NCBI GenBank assembly: GCA_001805125.1
Contig: MHEF01000050.1
Span: 40,442-45,465, forward strand
Reading direction: 5' to 3'
Source of the DNA: Nitrospirae bacterium RBG_13_39_12
Lineage (GTDB): Bacteria > Nitrospirota > Thermodesulfovibrionia > Thermodesulfovibrionales > SM23-35
Length of the DNA stretch: 5,024 bases
The position numbers were made by a program, and so were the translations under genes. The stretch's first letter is position 1. Each line of letters opens with the position of its first letter. The notes under the pieces are model-generated. The model did not search any database. It had not been told where the DNA came from and saw only the letters and a program-made list of their open reading frames with translations. Below are positions 4,509 through 5,024 of this stretch, piece by piece.

Positions 4509-5024
4509 TCAGAACTGTTCAAATGGTGGCAATACAGGAACCTGATGCCCCAGCATGTTTTCCCATTCAGTCTCTAACTCAGCACGCTCTGGTTTGCTCT
4601 CAAGTACATTCATTGTCGGGACAGATATCCCTTTGAACGCACATTTCTTTTCAAGAGTGCTCAAAATAATGGCACGGTCATGTTTTGCACTGTTATGTCG
4701 GTAAAGATGCACAACGTCATAAAGGTCCCGTGGTCTCAGACGCTCTGCCAATGCCCTGATCTTTTCAGCAAAGACCTCTTCGAAGCAATAGCTTTGGACT
4801 TGAATGCCACCATCTGGCCTGTCAGAATAAGGATGGTGTACTTCGCGGCTGGCAGGTTCCAAGACTAAGATTTCATCATCTGTCAAATCCAGCTTTATGC
4901 GGGGCAGGTCACCGCGTGGACTCAGAGGCCCCCGATATCCAATCCGCCCTTGGACTGATATCTTGTCGCGGGGATTAGTATAAACATCGAATCGGATCAG
5001 GTCACGTGGTATTTCAATGCCTGA
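4509..5024 (-). CDS. AbiEii/AbiGii-type nucleotidyltransferase toxin (5' partial)
   Basis: The frame is open to the window edge, so 171 residues of the C-terminal part are visible; the TTG at 4886 is internal, because coding sequence continues smoothly upstream (IPRDLIRFDVYTNP). Recognisable AbiEii/DUF1814 features are PRIKLDLT (41-48, D46 in the motif II position), FEEVFAEKIRAL (81-92, K88 as the motif III lysine) and RPRDLYDVVHL (97-107, D100 and D103 of motif IV). Family members are DNA polymerase beta-like nucleotidyltransferases; characterised AbiEii-family toxins such as MenT enzymes modify tRNA, and AbiE acts in phage abortive infection. The N-terminal G-S/D-x-D catalytic motif and any AbiEi antitoxin would lie beyond 5024. 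The frame ends FEQF-TGA, then resumes QELPEIFEWLY in the same frame. The line 4801-4860 is 33/60 GC by hand count, well above the left half of the window. Family assignment is good; activity is unknown. Confidence 0.85.
   Translation of the reverse strand, partial: SGIEIPRDLIRFDVYTNPRDKISVQGRIGYRGPLSPRGDLPRIKLDLTDDEILVLEPASREVHHPYSDRPDGGIQVQSYCFEEVFAEKIRALAERLRPRDLYDVVHLYRHNSAKHDRAIILSTLEKKCAFKGISVPTMNVLESKPERAELETEWENMLGHQVPVLPPFEQF

Noticed and set aside
4509..4511. UGA read as tryptophan or selenocysteine genome-wide
   Set aside because: The helicase and VKOR-like genes end with TGA at natural family ends, and TGG is used for tryptophan in several genes; no selenocysteine-type hairpin is evident right after the codon.
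4048..4868. Plus-strand frames opposite the WYL/AbiEii locus
   Set aside because: No recognisable motifs; the minus-strand frames carry clear family signatures over the same bases.
1..5024. CRISPR arrays, tRNA or rRNA genes, complete insertion sequences
   Set aside because: No regularly spaced repeats, tRNA-like cloverleaf, rRNA core sequence or intact transposase was seen on either strand.

Overview
The window looks like chromosomal DNA from an AT-leaning Gram-negative bacterium. Short palindromic repeats sit in the gaps, and a GGGGGGACTTAAGGGGGG-type hairpin is of a kind I associate with Nitrospirota and Desulfobacterota genomes. A truncated gene ending like an outer-membrane protein also points to a Gram-negative host. 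The taxonomic guess is weak and rests on general sequence feel, not on a search.

Layout. (a) 1-288, plus: the C-terminal end of an MrfA/YprA-type DEAD/DEAH helicase, with its four-cysteine zinc signature. (b) 509-1417, plus: a very AT-rich membrane gene joining a VKOR-like quinone-linked disulfide generator to a periplasmic thioredoxin/DsbA-like domain. (c) 1496-2494, minus: an NAD-dependent sugar-nucleotide epimerase of the UDP-glucuronate 4-epimerase type, carrying a small repeat-like in-frame insertion. (d) 2494-2600: a 21-bp near-perfect inverted repeat just upstream of the epimerase ribosome binding site, plus a second short hairpin. (e) 2601-3083, minus: a zinc-dependent dCMP deaminase. 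(f) 3084-3288: a gap holding several hairpins. (g) 3289-3699, minus: a 5'-truncated relic resembling the end of DUF3187 proteins. (h) 3700-3863: remnant-like sequence with no convincing gene. (i) 3864-5024, minus: a GC-richer locus encoding an AbiEii-type nucleotidyltransferase (its 5' end lies outside the window), then, in the same frame and separated by a single TGA, a WYL-like domain with a C-terminal Cys/His zinc-finger-like module.

How the parts work together. The left genes are housekeeping or accessory functions with no obvious shared pathway: DNA repair helicase, extracytoplasmic disulfide formation, surface-polysaccharide precursor and pyrimidine deoxynucleotide supply. The right end is the most interesting part. 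It looks like a defence or toxin-antitoxin type module in which an AbiEii catalytic domain was, or still is, fused to a WYL-like and zinc-finger-like tail, with a stop codon exactly at the domain junction. Broken genes and remnants flank it, as expected for accessory DNA that turns over.
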